From an uncultured Clostridia bacterium (GTDB taxonomy: Bacteria > Bacillota > Clostridia > Christensenellales > Pumilibacteraceae), in contig CANDJX010000017.1 in assembly GCA_947385185.1 (NCBI GenBank), positions 1-17,556 on the forward strand: DNA of 17,556 bases, given 5' to 3'. A model generated the notes under the pieces. That model was not told the origin of the DNA. It did no database searches and saw nothing but the letters and a program-made list of their open reading frames with translations. This document shows, in pieces, positions 1 through 7,168 of this stretch; within the stretch, counting starts at the first letter, position 1, and each line of letters opens with the position of its first letter. Both the position numbers and the translations under genes were made by a program.

Positions 1-48
1 CGCGATTCCTGTAAGTGACTGGAGTTCAGACGTGTGCTCTTCCGATCT
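1..48 (+). other. Residual Illumina TruSeq index/adapter sequence (artefact)
   Basis: Bases 15-48 match the 34-base Illumina TruSeq read-2 (index-side) adapter exactly, ending in the familiar GCTCTTCCGATCT. In the full index primer this block follows CGAGAT and the index; here bases 1-6 read CGCGAT (one mismatch) and bases 7-14 (TCCTGTAA) would be an 8-base i7 index. This is library primer, not genome, so the natural sequence starts at about base 49. The match is from memory of the published adapter. Confidence 0.97.
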
Positions 49-92
49 AAGTACTTTTTCAAAATTTTTTGAAAATTTTTTTGAAAAAATTT
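49..92. other. A/T-only low-complexity tract at contig edge
   Basis: A nearly pure A/T stretch of alternating T and A runs separated by single G or C bases, with inverted repeats of the type TTTTCAAAA...TTTTGAAAA. It lies just downstream of the J-domain gene on the minus strand, so it could act as a weak A/T-rich terminator. It also directly abuts the adapter, so low-complexity assembly error is possible. Confidence 0.4.
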
Positions 93-584
93 TTATTTTG
101 TCGAACGACGGCAAATCCTCGCTCGCGCCGTGCGATTGCTCCGAACGAGAGCGTCTAAGCTCACGGGCGTAAACTCCCTCGAGGGCGGCGTGTAATTCAT
201 TCGCGAAAGCGCCAGGAATGCGGCTTCGTATGCCGCAATCTGTTTTTCAAGTTCTGCGACGTAAGAATCGGTACAAACGCCGGTATGAACCGCAGCCGTT
301 TCTTTTACGATTGCGGGCGCAACCTGTTCGCGCTCGTCCGTATCGTCCCCTATCGTCCACGAATCGGGTTTGATACCCGCCGCGGTAAGGGCGGCGTTAA
401 GACCGATACGCTGAACGCTGTCGGACAGAAAACGGTATGCTTCGCTGATTTCGCCGAAACGTTCGTCTTCCCCGCCGTGATCGGGATGAAACTTGCGGGC
501 GAGAGAATGATAAGCCGCTTTGATCTCCTCGTCGTTTGCGTTCATGGATATTCCGAGTGTCGCGTAATAATTCTTCACGGACAC
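93..584 (-). CDS. J-domain (DnaJ-like) co-chaperone, small class C type
   Basis: 163 residues. Residues 4-66 form a J domain: the NYYATLGI opening, helix II ending in ARKF, the diagnostic HPD tripeptide at residues 33-35 that stimulates DnaK ATPase, then the helix III pattern FGEISEAYRFLSD. There is no Gly/Phe linker, zinc-finger repeat or DnaJ C-terminal beta domain, so this is not DnaJ itself but a specialised J-protein that recruits Hsp70 to particular clients. Residues 105-130 look like a short amphipathic or coiled helix; the tail is basic. No signal peptide or membrane segment is visible, so it should be cytosolic. The frame opens at GTG 584; a second GTG at 578 keeps the whole J domain. 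No Shine-Dalgarno site precedes either, and a promoter ends just upstream, so the message may be leaderless. It has no clear functional link to the glycosidases next door. Confidence 0.85.
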   Translation of the reverse strand: MSVKNYYATLGISMNANDEEIKAAYHSLARKFHPDHGGEDERFGEISEAYRFLSDSVQRIGLNAALTAAGIKPDSWTIGDDTDEREQVAPAIVKETAAVHTGVCTDSYVAELEKQIAAYEAAFLALSRMNYTPPSREFTPVSLDALVRSNRTARARICRRSTK

Positions 585-614
585 ATTGTACTATATTATA
601 TACCTTTTTGTCAA
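585..614 (-). promoter_or_regulatory. Predicted sigma-A promoter of the J-domain gene
   Basis: Read on the minus strand: TTGACA (609-614, perfect -35), an 18-bp spacer, and TACAAT (585-590, 5 of 6). Transcription would begin around 578, at or inside the reading frame, which favours GTG 578 as a leaderless start. An alternative -10, TATAAT at 595-600, has no -35 at proper distance. Confidence 0.55.
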
Positions 615-790
615 TCGCTGTGACGATATTTAGCACAGCGTGCCGAAAAATTCGACAAAATCCGCAAATCCGAGAAAGTTCGCCTATATTTACGGGAAGC
701 AGAACGCCGCTTTCTATGAACAAGCAAGACAAGAAAAGCGGAGCTTGACACCGTATTGCGTAGCTCAAAGGAAGATACAACAATCCCGAA

Positions 791-830
791 AGCAAAAGAA
801 ACGGCGAAGCCTTATAAGCCCCGCCGTTTC
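791..830 (-). terminator. Intrinsic terminator after GH3 A
   Basis: A perfect 9-bp inverted repeat, GAAACGGCG (798-806) with CGCCGTTTC (822-830), and a 15-nt loop. On the minus strand it is followed by TTTTGCT. It lies 40 bases past the GH3 A stop codon and separates that unit from the J-domain gene. Confidence 0.7.
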
Positions 831-870
831 CGACTTATTGCGAAAGATTACCGCTTAACGCGGTGAATTG

Positions 871-3800
871 TTATGCGTCCTTCTTTTTGAAGAATGCCGG
901 GAATACCATAAAGATAAATATCACAACAGCGCCGGCGACAAGTACGATCGAAAGCACGATCGGAATAGCCACCCATACGTTATTGATCGACGATACGGTC
1001 GTGATGCCGTTGCTGTTTACGAATACGTAAAGCTGATGCTTAGCCGCTTCGCGAACTTTCATAAGACCGTAGCCGCTGTTGTTGTTCATTCCGTTGATGC
1101 TGTCGAAAGAACCGGTGCTGAGGTACATATCAAGGCCTGCGCGAACGCTGCACGACATGCTGTCGGTTCCGCCTGCGTCGGTTATGATCCTGCCGTTAAA
1201 GCCCCACTCTTTGCGAAGAATGTTCGTAAGCATCGGATAATGAGCCGCGGTATGCGACGTACCGATCGAGTTATAAGCCGTCATGAAGCCGGTGTTGCCG
1301 TCGAGAATGCTCCCCTCCGCAGTAGCCGTCTTGCAGATAAGCTCGTAAGGACGGAGATATACTTCGCGGGCAGCCTGCTCGTTAAGCCAGGTGTGAACGC
1401 CGCTTCTGTTGGTTTCCTGTTCGTTGAATGCAAAGTGCTTGGTGTAAACCGCAACGCCCTTGTCCTGAAGTCCGCTGGTCTGGTTCGCACAGATAAGTCC
1501 GGCAAGCGTGCCGTCCTCGCTGTAATACTCGAACGCGCGTCCGCCGAACGGAGAACGGTGAGTATTGGTCGAGAAACCGTACATTCCGGATACGCCGCTG
1601 GCGATACATTCGTCGGCGTAAGTCGTGCCCATCTTGTACGCAAGGTCTACGTCGAACGACGAAGCCGTGATGGGAGCGCAGGTATAGCAATTCGCGTCGA
1701 TGTCGGAAACGAGGTCGTGGAGCCCCTCGGCGCCGTCCATGTCGACCGCCGCATTCTTACCTATCGAGGATATTGCGGGGTTCTGCCAACCGCAGGTGTT
1801 TATAAGTCTGCTGATATCGGCCATGCTCATCTGAGAGATAAGCGAATCCCATTTTTCGTCATCGTAAGCTACGCCTACGAGGTCGGCGCAGGTAAGGTCT
1901 CCCGCCTGACCGAGCGCGGGCGCGCTGTAGCCGCTGTCCGGATCCTTATAGTTTCCGTCTGCGTCGCCGAACGCGCCTTCGTACTTATAAGTTTCGGGGT
2001 TATAGCCCTGAAGGGTCGCGCCGTGTACGCTGTCATTCATACGGCGGGCGGTATTTGCATCCGCGACGCTCATGGTCGTGCCTGCGGCATAGCTTTCGGG
2101 GAACGTGCCCGCAAAATCAGCACGGCTGAGGTCGTCCTCGCCCGGGGTATAAGCGCCGTCGCCCTTTGCTACGTCTTCAAACTGGTTGGTAGCCGTCGAA
2201 AGGTCGGTACTGCGCTTGTTCGTGCCCGAGAACACTACGTCGTTTGCAAGGTTATACGTCCAGGTCAGAACGTTCGAAGTATCATCGGTATGCGCCCAGC
2301 AGTGCGAACCGTATTTGCCGTAATCGACGTAAAATTTATAATCGCCGTCCGAAAGTTTATACGCCTTACTCGTTTTCCAGTCGTACGAAGCGAGATCGTC
2401 GCGATTGACGGTAAGCGTAACAGTCTTACTTGCGCCCGGAGCTATGTCGCCCGTCTTTGCAAACGTACGAAGCACGACTTTCGATTTTTCGATACCTTCC
2501 GACGCGTCGTAAGGCGTTTCGACGTAAAGTTCGATCGGCGTACGCGCGGCGTATGTATTTCCGGCGTTGCGGACGACTACGTTAAACGTAAACTCGTTGG
2601 TGGAAGAGTTATACGCGGGAGTTCCGTCGAACGAAATATTGAACGAAGTATAGCTCAAACCATAACCGAACGGATACTGAACGATACTTTCATAGTCCGA
2701 GAAATCGAACGACTTGGTTGTGGAACCGCCTTTACCGTCCGCAATCCCCCGATATGCATGATAGTTAGCTACGTTCGAGATCTGCGCACCCATGGCGTTA
2801 GCCGTTTCGTACCAACGGTATCCTACGTAAATGCCTTCTTGATAGTGCAGATATTTAAGTACGGGATTTCTGGAATTAGGATTCGTATCCTGCACATTCG
2901 AATACGAATAATCGCCGAAGTTATAATAAGAAGGCGCCGACTCTACTTCATAAGCCCACGTATCTGCAAGTCTGCCCGAAGGAACTATATCTCCTTTGAG
3001 CGCCTGCGCTACGGCACGGTTACCCGTCGAACCGGGCATACCGATCCAGAGTACGGAGTCGATGTTGCCTTTACCGTCCGAGCCTTGCTCACCGTCCACG
3101 AAATCGAGTTCGATGGGCATGGGCGAGTTGACGAGAAGAACGACGTTCTTATAATTCGCTTTTACGTAATTCACAAGCTCGCGTTCCTGAGGCATAAGCT
3201 CGAGATAGTGGTATCCGGGAGCGCCGCCCTGATTCTGTTTCGTAGTTCCGCCACCCGAACCTCCGGTGCTTTCATACGGGGTCATGTCCATGACTGCGTC
3301 CGAGCCCTCGCCGCCCGCGCGTCCGACCACGAGTATAGCGGTGTCCGAATAGCTTTCGGCATTGGTGCGCGCCGCAGCGTAGCCCTGATAATCGAGAGGT
3401 ACGTCGACTATGGAGTGCGTCGAACCCTGCATATCGGTGACACTGCCCGCACTCGCGCCCGCGTCGCCTGTCAAATCGGAATAGAAATTCCAGAGCGAAT
3501 CGTTTACCGCTATGCCATCTTCGGAAAGAGCGGTCTTGAGATTGACGAATGCCGCGGGATCCCAGTTCCAGCCACCTGCCGAACCCGTGCCGAGATAAAG
3601 CTGTTTAGCCGAAAGAGCTCCGAAAAGGTTTACTTTGGTAGTGGACGAGGAAAGCGGAAGCGTTCCGTTTTCATTCTTCATCAGTACCATACCGCCGGCT
3701 TCCTGCTCTGTCGTATAAGCGTTCGCCGCGGCAATAACTTCGGTTGTGTCCGCGCTTCTGTCACGGAAAAAAAGTCCGATCATATCCGAATACGCAGCAC

Positions 3801-3888
3801 AAAGTACGTCGACGACAATAGCGATCGCGATAAGGAAAACCATAAGCACGATGCCGATTATGCCGACTTTCTTACTTCTTTGTTTCAT
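871..3888 (-). CDS. GH3 A: circularly permuted, doubly membrane-anchored family 3 glycoside hydrolase
   Basis: 1005 residues; a retaining exo-glycosidase, probably of the beta-glucosidase/beta-xylosidase type. Domain order is reversed from ordinary GH3: transmembrane helix (8-33), alpha/beta sandwich (about 50-415, with GGEGSD 192-197, EGIYVGYRWYE 351-361 and PFGYGLSYT 406-414), fibronectin-III-like domain (about 430-540), then TIM barrel (about 670-930). Barrel motifs: D718-G719, NTHRSPFGGRAFEYYSED (775-792), KHF at 817-819, NEQETNR (822-828), and the nucleophile candidate D904 in ITDAGG. A second transmembrane helix (about 970-995) and a KKKDA tail follow. The sandwich acid/base Glu cannot be assigned by eye. 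Permuted GH3 enzymes are known, for example in Ruminococcus albus and Butyrivibrio. The ATG at 3888 is chosen because AAAGGAGGA sits just upstream; the frame stays open to 3969 without support. It has its own promoter and terminator. Substrate cannot be read from sequence. Confidence 0.93.
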   Translation of the reverse strand: MKQRSKKVGIIGIVLMVFLIAIAIVVDVLCAAYSDMIGLFFRDRSADTTEVIAAANAYTTEQEAGGMVLMKNENGTLPLSSSTTKVNLFGALSAKQLYLGTGSAGGWNWDPAAFVNLKTALSEDGIAVNDSLWNFYSDLTGDAGASAGSVTDMQGSTHSIVDVPLDYQGYAAARTNAESYSDTAILVVGRAGGEGSDAVMDMTPYESTGGSGGGTTKQNQGGAPGYHYLELMPQERELVNYVKANYKNVVLLVNSPMPIELDFVDGEQGSDGKGNIDSVLWIGMPGSTGNRAVAQALKGDIVPSGRLADTWAYEVESAPSYYNFGDYSYSNVQDTNPNSRNPVLKYLHYQEGIYVGYRWYETANAMGAQISNVANYHAYRGIADGKGGSTTKSFDFSDYESIVQYPFGYGLSYTSFNISFDGTPAYNSSTNEFTFNVVVRNAGNTYAARTPIELYVETPYDASEGIEKSKVVLRTFAKTGDIAPGASKTVTLTVNRDDLASYDWKTSKAYKLSDGDYKFYVDYGKYGSHCWAHTDDTSNVLTWTYNLANDVVFSGTNKRSTDLSTATNQFEDVAKGDGAYTPGEDDLSRADFAGTFPESYAAGTTMSVADANTARRMNDSVHGATLQGYNPETYKYEGAFGDADGNYKDPDSGYSAPALGQAGDLTCADLVGVAYDDEKWDSLISQMSMADISRLINTCGWQNPAISSIGKNAAVDMDGAEGLHDLVSDIDANCYTCAPITASSFDVDLAYKMGTTYADECIASGVSGMYGFSTNTHRSPFGGRAFEYYSEDGTLAGLICANQTSGLQDKGVAVYTKHFAFNEQETNRSGVHTWLNEQAAREVYLRPYELICKTATAEGSILDGNTGFMTAYNSIGTSHTAAHYPMLTNILRKEWGFNGRIITDAGGTDSMSCSVRAGLDMYLSTGSFDSINGMNNNSGYGLMKVREAAKHQLYVFVNSNGITTVSSINNVWVAIPIVLSIVLVAGAVVIFIFMVFPAFFKKKDA

Positions 3889-3924
3889 AATTCCTCCTTT
3901 TATGAAATATGAAAAATTTTTTGC

Positions 3925-3960
3925 AAGCGGCTTAAGGTTTCCACCTGCCCGTCGCCGCTT
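3925..3960 (-). promoter_or_regulatory. Stem-loop in the 5' leader of GH3 A
   Basis: On the minus strand AAGCGGC and GCCGCTT form a perfect 7-bp stem starting within a few bases of the predicted start site (about 3962). Nested inside is AGGT-GGAA-ACCT, a 4-bp stem with a GNRA tetraloop. It may stabilise the message or gate the leader. No U tract directly follows, so it is not a simple terminator. Confidence 0.4.
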
Positions 3961-3968
3961 ACCGTACA

Positions 3969-3997
3969 ATTATAGAACAGATCTTACTGCCGTTCAA
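3969..3997 (-). promoter_or_regulatory. Predicted promoter of GH3 A
   Basis: Minus strand: TTGAAC (3992-3997, 4 of 6), a 17-bp spacer, TATAAT (3969-3974, perfect). The predicted start near 3962 gives a leader of about 74 nt ahead of ATG 3888. A weak -35 with a perfect -10 is compatible with activator dependence. Confidence 0.6.
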
Positions 3998-4150
3998 GAT
4001 TTAAGGAAAACAAGGCGTGCTTGACGCCGAAAAAGGAAGCTCGCGCGGAATGAATTGCACACATTCGGGAACGAACGGCGACGCTTTAATCGATACGTTC
4101 CCGCACAAAGCCACGCCGACGCCGCACATAAAATATAACCCGGCAATATA
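3998..4150. other. Intergenic stretch with possible degraded membrane-gene fragment
   Basis: The 330-base gap between GH3 A and the lipoprotein gene holds the GH3 A leader and promoter, the lipoprotein terminator and this otherwise unexplained segment. It contains an 8-bp inverted repeat (CGGGAACG 4066-4073, CGTTCCCG 4096-4103) and, on the minus strand, a 42-codon frame (4001-4129) that stays open upstream to about 4168. That frame reads like the first helix of a YczE/DUF6198-type membrane protein but has no ribosome binding site. I treat it as a possible remnant, not a gene. Confidence 0.3.
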
Positions 4151-4180
4151 AAAGAAAAGCCTTTCCGAAAATTCGGAAAA
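4151..4180 (-). terminator. Intrinsic terminator after the lipoprotein gene
   Basis: TTTCCGA (4162-4168) pairs with TCGGAAA (4173-4179) across a 4-nt loop. On the minus strand it is followed by GGCTTTTCTTTTATATT. The hairpin is A/T-rich but well placed, about 40 bases past the stop codon at 4219. Confidence 0.55.
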
Positions 4181-4218
4181 GCCTTTCGATAAAGATGATG
4201 ATGTATGGGTTTACTTAA

Positions 4219-4752
4219 TTATTCCGCGGCAGGCGCTTTGGTGCCCGTTTCGATAGCGTTTTTCATCGCAAGAAGGGCAGTGCCGCACGTGCCGATCTGT
4301 CCGCCGGGAATGGTAAGCTGTTTGCCGTTTCCGTCGATACGCGTCGGGAAACCGCTCTCGTTGGTTTCGACGGTGATTGCCATGATCTCGGCAAGCGTCC
4401 AACCGCCGAACTGCGCGCAGAATACATCGCCCATACCGGCACGCTGATACGTCATGTATTCTTCATTATTCGAAGCCGCATCGGCTGCGGGCGCAGTGAC
4501 CGCAAGATTCCAGATCGCGCCGTTGTCGTCTACGTCAAACGTGACAACGGATCCCCAATGATTTGCGGAACCTGTATTTACCGAGCCGCTGTTACCTGCC
4601 ATTTCGTAAGTCGTGGTGTAGTGACACTTGTACGTACCCGTATAAGTCCCGGCTTCGAGCGAATAACCGCCGCAAGCCGCCGCAAACACAAGGCACAGAG
4701 AAACAGTCAATACCAAAAGTACGGCGACAGCCGCATTCCTGAATTTTTTCAT
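4219..4752 (-). CDS. Small secreted lipoprotein with FMN-binding-like fold
   Basis: 177 residues. A positively charged start (MKKFRN), hydrophobic core and lipobox ending at Cys27 (AAAC-GG) show a lipoprotein signal, so the mature protein of about 150 residues should sit on the outer face of the membrane. The rest resembles small FMN-binding-domain (PF04205-like) lipoproteins of Bacillota: YTGTYKCHY opening, a beta segment VVTFDVDDNGAIWNL, then WTLAEIMAITVETNESGFPT and a C-terminal ALLAMKNAI helix. In that family an SGAT motif carries the flavin-attachment Thr; here the matching place reads IPGGQIGTCGTALL, so covalent flavin binding is doubtful. ATG 4752 is preceded by AAGGAGAA. It has its own promoter and terminator. 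The role beside a GH3 enzyme is unknown; assignment to the fold is from pattern memory only. Confidence 0.75.
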   Translation of the reverse strand: MKKFRNAAVAVLLVLTVSLCLVFAAACGGYSLEAGTYTGTYKCHYTTTYEMAGNSGSVNTGSANHWGSVVTFDVDDNGAIWNLAVTAPAADAASNNEEYMTYQRAGMGDVFCAQFGGWTLAEIMAITVETNESGFPTRIDGNGKQLTIPGGQIGTCGTALLAMKNAIETGTKAPAAE

Positions 4753-4801
4753 AAAATTCTCCTTGAATTATTTTTTACAACCTTTCGCTTAAGTCGCGTA
4801 T

Positions 4802-4830
4802 ATAATATAATGCCCGGAAGCGTTTTTCAA
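4802..4830 (-). promoter_or_regulatory. Predicted promoter of the lipoprotein gene
   Basis: Minus strand: TTGAAA (4825-4830, 5 of 6), a 17-bp spacer, TATTAT (4802-4807, 5 of 6). Start near 4795 gives a leader of about 43 nt. It lies between the regulator 1 terminator and the gene, so the lipoprotein is its own unit. Confidence 0.6.
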
Positions 4831-4861
4831 TAGTTTTGGAATAAACGGCAACGGAAAATAC

Positions 4862-4891
4862 AAAAACGCCGTATTGCTTACGCAAACGGCG
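4862..4891 (-). terminator. Intrinsic terminator after kinase/regulator pair 1
   Basis: Minus strand: CGCCGT-TTGC stem, GTAA loop, GCAA, one bulged U, ACGGCG, then TTTTTG. It begins about 20 bases after the regulator stop codon at 4913. Confidence 0.75.
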
Positions 4892-4912
4892 CGCGAAACG
4901 GAACGAACGCAA

Positions 4913-5650
4913 TCAGATTATCACGGAACCGCCGTTTCGAAGCAGCTCGAGATACGCCGCTTTGATCGCCGCGGACTTACGGCGCGAAAGCGGCAAAAGA
5001 CTGCCGTCGGTAAGTTCGACGTCGTTTACGAGTATACGCGAAATATATTTATAATTGACGAGCATACCCTTGTGCACGCGTATGAACCCTTTTCCGGAAA
5101 GCTCATCTTCGAGCAGTTCCATGGAGCGGTATACCGGCACGGTATCTTTCTTCCCCTCGATGTGTATAAGCTGCGTTTTTCCGCACCCTTCGAAATACGT
5201 GACCGAAGAAAGCGGAATGTTCATGATACCGCTTTTGCTCTGCACCGTTATCGTCCCGCCCTTTCGTCCCGAAAGCACGGCAAGATAATTATCGATCACC
5301 TTCGTAAGATCGCCGAGAAAATTGGATTTGCGCACGAAATCGAACGGATGGACTTTGAAAGTATCGAACACGCGATCCTCGCGCGCCGAAACGAACACGA
5401 TTTCGGTGCGGTCGCCGCAAGTGCGCAAGCGCTCGCCGAACGCTATACCGTCCGTCCCCGGCATTTCAATATCGAGAAAGATCAGATCGAATACGCGCAA
5501 TTTCATTCCGCGCCAGAGCGGCTCGACCGAAGAAAACGCTTCGATTTCGGCGGTCACCCCTCGCCGTGCGAACGCGGTCCTGACCGCGCTGAGCATAATA
5601 TCTATTATGTTTTCTTCGTCGTCGCATATCGCAATTCTTATAGTATCCAT
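4913..5650 (-). CDS. LytTR-family response regulator 1 (AgrA/LytR type)
   Basis: 245 residues. Receiver domain 1-122: acidic pocket D10-D11, phosphoacceptor D60 in IFLDIEMP, and conserved Lys108 in PFDFVRKS. LytTR DNA-binding domain about 131-238, with the typical YFEG and FIRVHKGMLVNYKYI (189-203) segments and a closing LPLSRRK. Proteins of this type bind direct repeats upstream of targets after phosphorylation by a GHKL kinase. The partner kinase is encoded directly upstream in the same unit. ATG 5650 has no classic Shine-Dalgarno; the only G-rich stretch at correct spacing is the G10 tract at 5660-5669, nine bases upstream, which may itself act as the ribosome binding site. Targets are not identifiable, but the adjacent lipoprotein and GH3 genes are plausible. 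Confidence 0.93.
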   Translation of the reverse strand: MDTIRIAICDDEENIIDIMLSAVRTAFARRGVTAEIEAFSSVEPLWRGMKLRVFDLIFLDIEMPGTDGIAFGERLRTCGDRTEIVFVSAREDRVFDTFKVHPFDFVRKSNFLGDLTKVIDNYLAVLSGRKGGTITVQSKSGIMNIPLSSVTYFEGCGKTQLIHIEGKKDTVPVYRSMELLEDELSGKGFIRVHKGMLVNYKYISRILVNDVELTDGSLLPLSRRKSAAIKAAYLELLRNGGSVII

Positions 5651-6986
5651 TTATATCGACCCCCCCCCCGGACGTTTCCGGCTCGGCAAGCATTGCGCCT
5701 ACCGAAAATTTTCCGTCTTTTATTTCGTAATTCAGACTGCCGTTATACGATTCCACGATCGAGCGCACGACCTTAGAACCGTAACCGTGCGCGGTCGTAT
5801 CGGCTTTGCTCGTACGAAGCAACAGCGCGTTTTCCGCGTCCTCGTCCGCGATTGCGTTTTCACAGGACACGACAAGCGTCTTTTCGTTCATACGAAGCGA
5901 AAATTCTATTTCTTTGCACTCCACATTGCTCCTGCATAAGTATTCTATCGCATTATTGAGCAGATTGAAAAGCAACGAACAAATGTCCCGATCGGAAAAC
6001 GCCGTTTCGTGCGGCACTGCCAAAGAATAATTTACGATTATCCCCTCTTTGACGGCTTTGGCGAGTTCGACGTTCATTACCGCGCTGACTACCCGATTTC
6101 CGCAATCGACGAATGAAAGCGACGGCAATAGCTTTTCCGAATATTCGGCGAAATACGCGTCGAGCTTATCGTATTCTTTCTGCTCGAGCAGAAGTTTCAT
6201 ATAAGTAAACTGATTGCGTAGTTCGTGACGGGCTTTGCGTAAAGCTTCCATATTCGTTTCGGCAAGGCGTAACATATTCTCGTCTGCCGAACGAAGCAAT
6301 TCGTCGGCGCGGCGGCGGTTGTTCTCGCTTACCGCGCGCGAAATGGCGTACGAGCTGTAATATGCCGCAAGTAGCAACACGAGCAGCATTATACCGACCA
6401 TCAGGGACGCGACGGCGTCGACGGTAAAAAAATTGGTTATGAGCCAGAATACCGTACACGCCGTGCCCGCAATCCCGGTCGCGCATATACTGACCGCCGT
6501 TACCTCCTCGGGCTTATCGAGAGAGAATATTTTGAGGAACATAACGCACCCGATCAGCATGACCGTAATGAGACAGGAAGCGACGGTCTGAAACCCTTCC
6601 ATTCCGAGCGTATGCGTAATATCGAGAGTGGAAAAACATATCACGAGCACGATCGAAATCACCGAAAAATACGAAACTCCGTAAGCGATTTTCGCGGCAA
6701 GTCGCGATTTGCTCATAAATATAAGATACAACAGCAATAGGGTTCCGCCGCAGACCTGCGACATGAATTTATCCACGAATACGATCCAGCTGAGCGCGCA
6801 AAGCAAATTCATTACCAAGATACACGCAAGAATTTTAAGGACGAAAACCCCTGTATTTTTCACTCCTCGCGGCGGAAACGGCTCGAGAAGCACGGGAACC
6901 AGCGCGGCGACTAAGTTATTGACGTACACGCCCATAAAGCCGAACGCTCCCTGTCCGTAAAACACATAAAAATAATTATATTCCAT
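5466..6986 (-). CDS. GHKL sensor histidine kinase 1 (AgrC-like), 3' end uncertain
   Basis: 506 residues as written. Six or seven transmembrane helices span about 20-215; a linker helix leads to the phosphoacceptor motif RHELRNQ (His254), then a GHKL ATPase with N-box LFNLLNNAIEY (339-349) and G-box HGYGSKVVRSI (400-410). The kinase fold is complete by about residue 435. A G10 tract then encodes Gly440-442, and the frame continues 64 more residues, very Arg-rich, which are simply regulator 1 read in another frame. With 9 G's the protein would stop at 5651, directly against the regulator's ATG (444 residues); with 11 G's it would stop at 5638 (449 residues). The natural end is therefore probably 5638-5651. 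ATG 6986 is preferred over TTG 6989 because AAAGGTGG lies six bases upstream. The ligand is unknown. Confidence 0.88.
   Translation of the reverse strand: MEYNYFYVFYGQGAFGFMGVYVNNLVAALVPVLLEPFPPRGVKNTGVFVLKILACILVMNLLCALSWIVFVDKFMSQVCGGTLLLLYLIFMSKSRLAAKIAYGVSYFSVISIVLVICFSTLDITHTLGMEGFQTVASCLITVMLIGCVMFLKIFSLDKPEEVTAVSICATGIAGTACTVFWLITNFFTVDAVASLMVGIMLLVLLLAAYYSSYAISRAVSENNRRRADELLRSADENMLRLAETNMEALRKARHELRNQFTYMKLLLEQKEYDKLDAYFAEYSEKLLPSLSFVDCGNRVVSAVMNVELAKAVKEGIIVNYSLAVPHETAFSDRDICSLLFNLLNNAIEYLCRSNVECKEIEFSLRMNEKTLVVSCENAIADEDAENALLLRTSKADTTAHGYGSKVVRSIVESYNGSLNYEIKDGKFSVGAMLAEPETSGGGVDINGYYKNCDMRRRRKHNRYYAQRGQDRVRTARGDRRNRSVFFGRAALARNEIARIRSDLSRY
5660..5669 (-). repeat. G10 homopolymer at the kinase 1 / regulator 1 junction
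   Basis: Ten consecutive C's on the plus strand (G10 in the coding sense). Its length decides the kinase C-terminus, and it sits where the regulator's Shine-Dalgarno site should be. Such tracts are prone to slipped-strand change in cells and to miscounting in sequencing. Confidence 0.95.
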
Positions 6987-7017
6987 CAATATCCACCTTT
7001 CGCTCCGTTTCGTCTTT

Positions 7018-7047
7018 AGTATAACCCTTAGTCGATATAAAAGTCAA
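7018..7047 (-). promoter_or_regulatory. Predicted promoter of kinase/regulator pair 1
   Basis: Minus strand: TTGACT (7042-7047, 5 of 6), an 18-bp spacer, TATACT (7018-7023, 5 of 6). Start near 7011 gives a leader of about 25 nt before ATG 6986. Confidence 0.65.
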
Positions 7048-7103
7048 TCTCACGGGAACAAACGGCATTTCAATCGCTTCAAACGGCAAAGCGCCGGATT
7101 TCC

Positions 7104-7144
7104 GCAAACAAAAGCGCGGCTCATCTTTTTCGATGAGCCGCGCT
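7104..7144 (-). terminator. Strong intrinsic terminator after GH3 B
   Basis: A perfect 13-bp stem (7113-7125 with 7132-7144), GC-rich, with a 6-nt loop. On the minus strand it is followed by TTTGTTTG. It starts 25 bases after the GH3 B stop codon and isolates it from pair 1. Confidence 0.9.
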
Positions 7145-7168
7145 CCGCCACCGCCCCGTTGCGGTCGG

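Noticed and set aside
615..790. Protein-like plus-strand frames between the J-domain gene and GH3 A (e.g. 640-858), faintly like a relaxase coiled region
   Set aside because: Charged, AG-rich strand gives protein-like readings in more than one frame, each broken by stops; no ribosome site, and the terminator of GH3 A lies inside. No confident homology.
868..3912. Very long open frame on the plus strand opposite GH3 A (and similar ones opposite GH3 B and C)
   Set aside because: Shadow of the real gene: Arg/Val/Ile-rich, no domains, no ribosome site. Long antisense frames arise from the codon bias of the coding strand.
3889..3969. 27-residue N-terminal extension of GH3 A
   Set aside because: It runs through the predicted leader and into the -10 region; the AAAGGAGGA site points clearly to ATG 3888.
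4066..4103. 8-bp inverted repeat CGGGAACG/CGTTCCCG as an attachment site or operator
   Set aside because: The 22-base loop is long, it is not next to any promoter, and there is no second copy or mobile gene in the window.
5466..5640. Arg-rich C-terminal extension of kinase 1
   Set aside because: It is the regulator 1 coding sequence read out of frame after the G10 tract; unlikely to be a natural domain.
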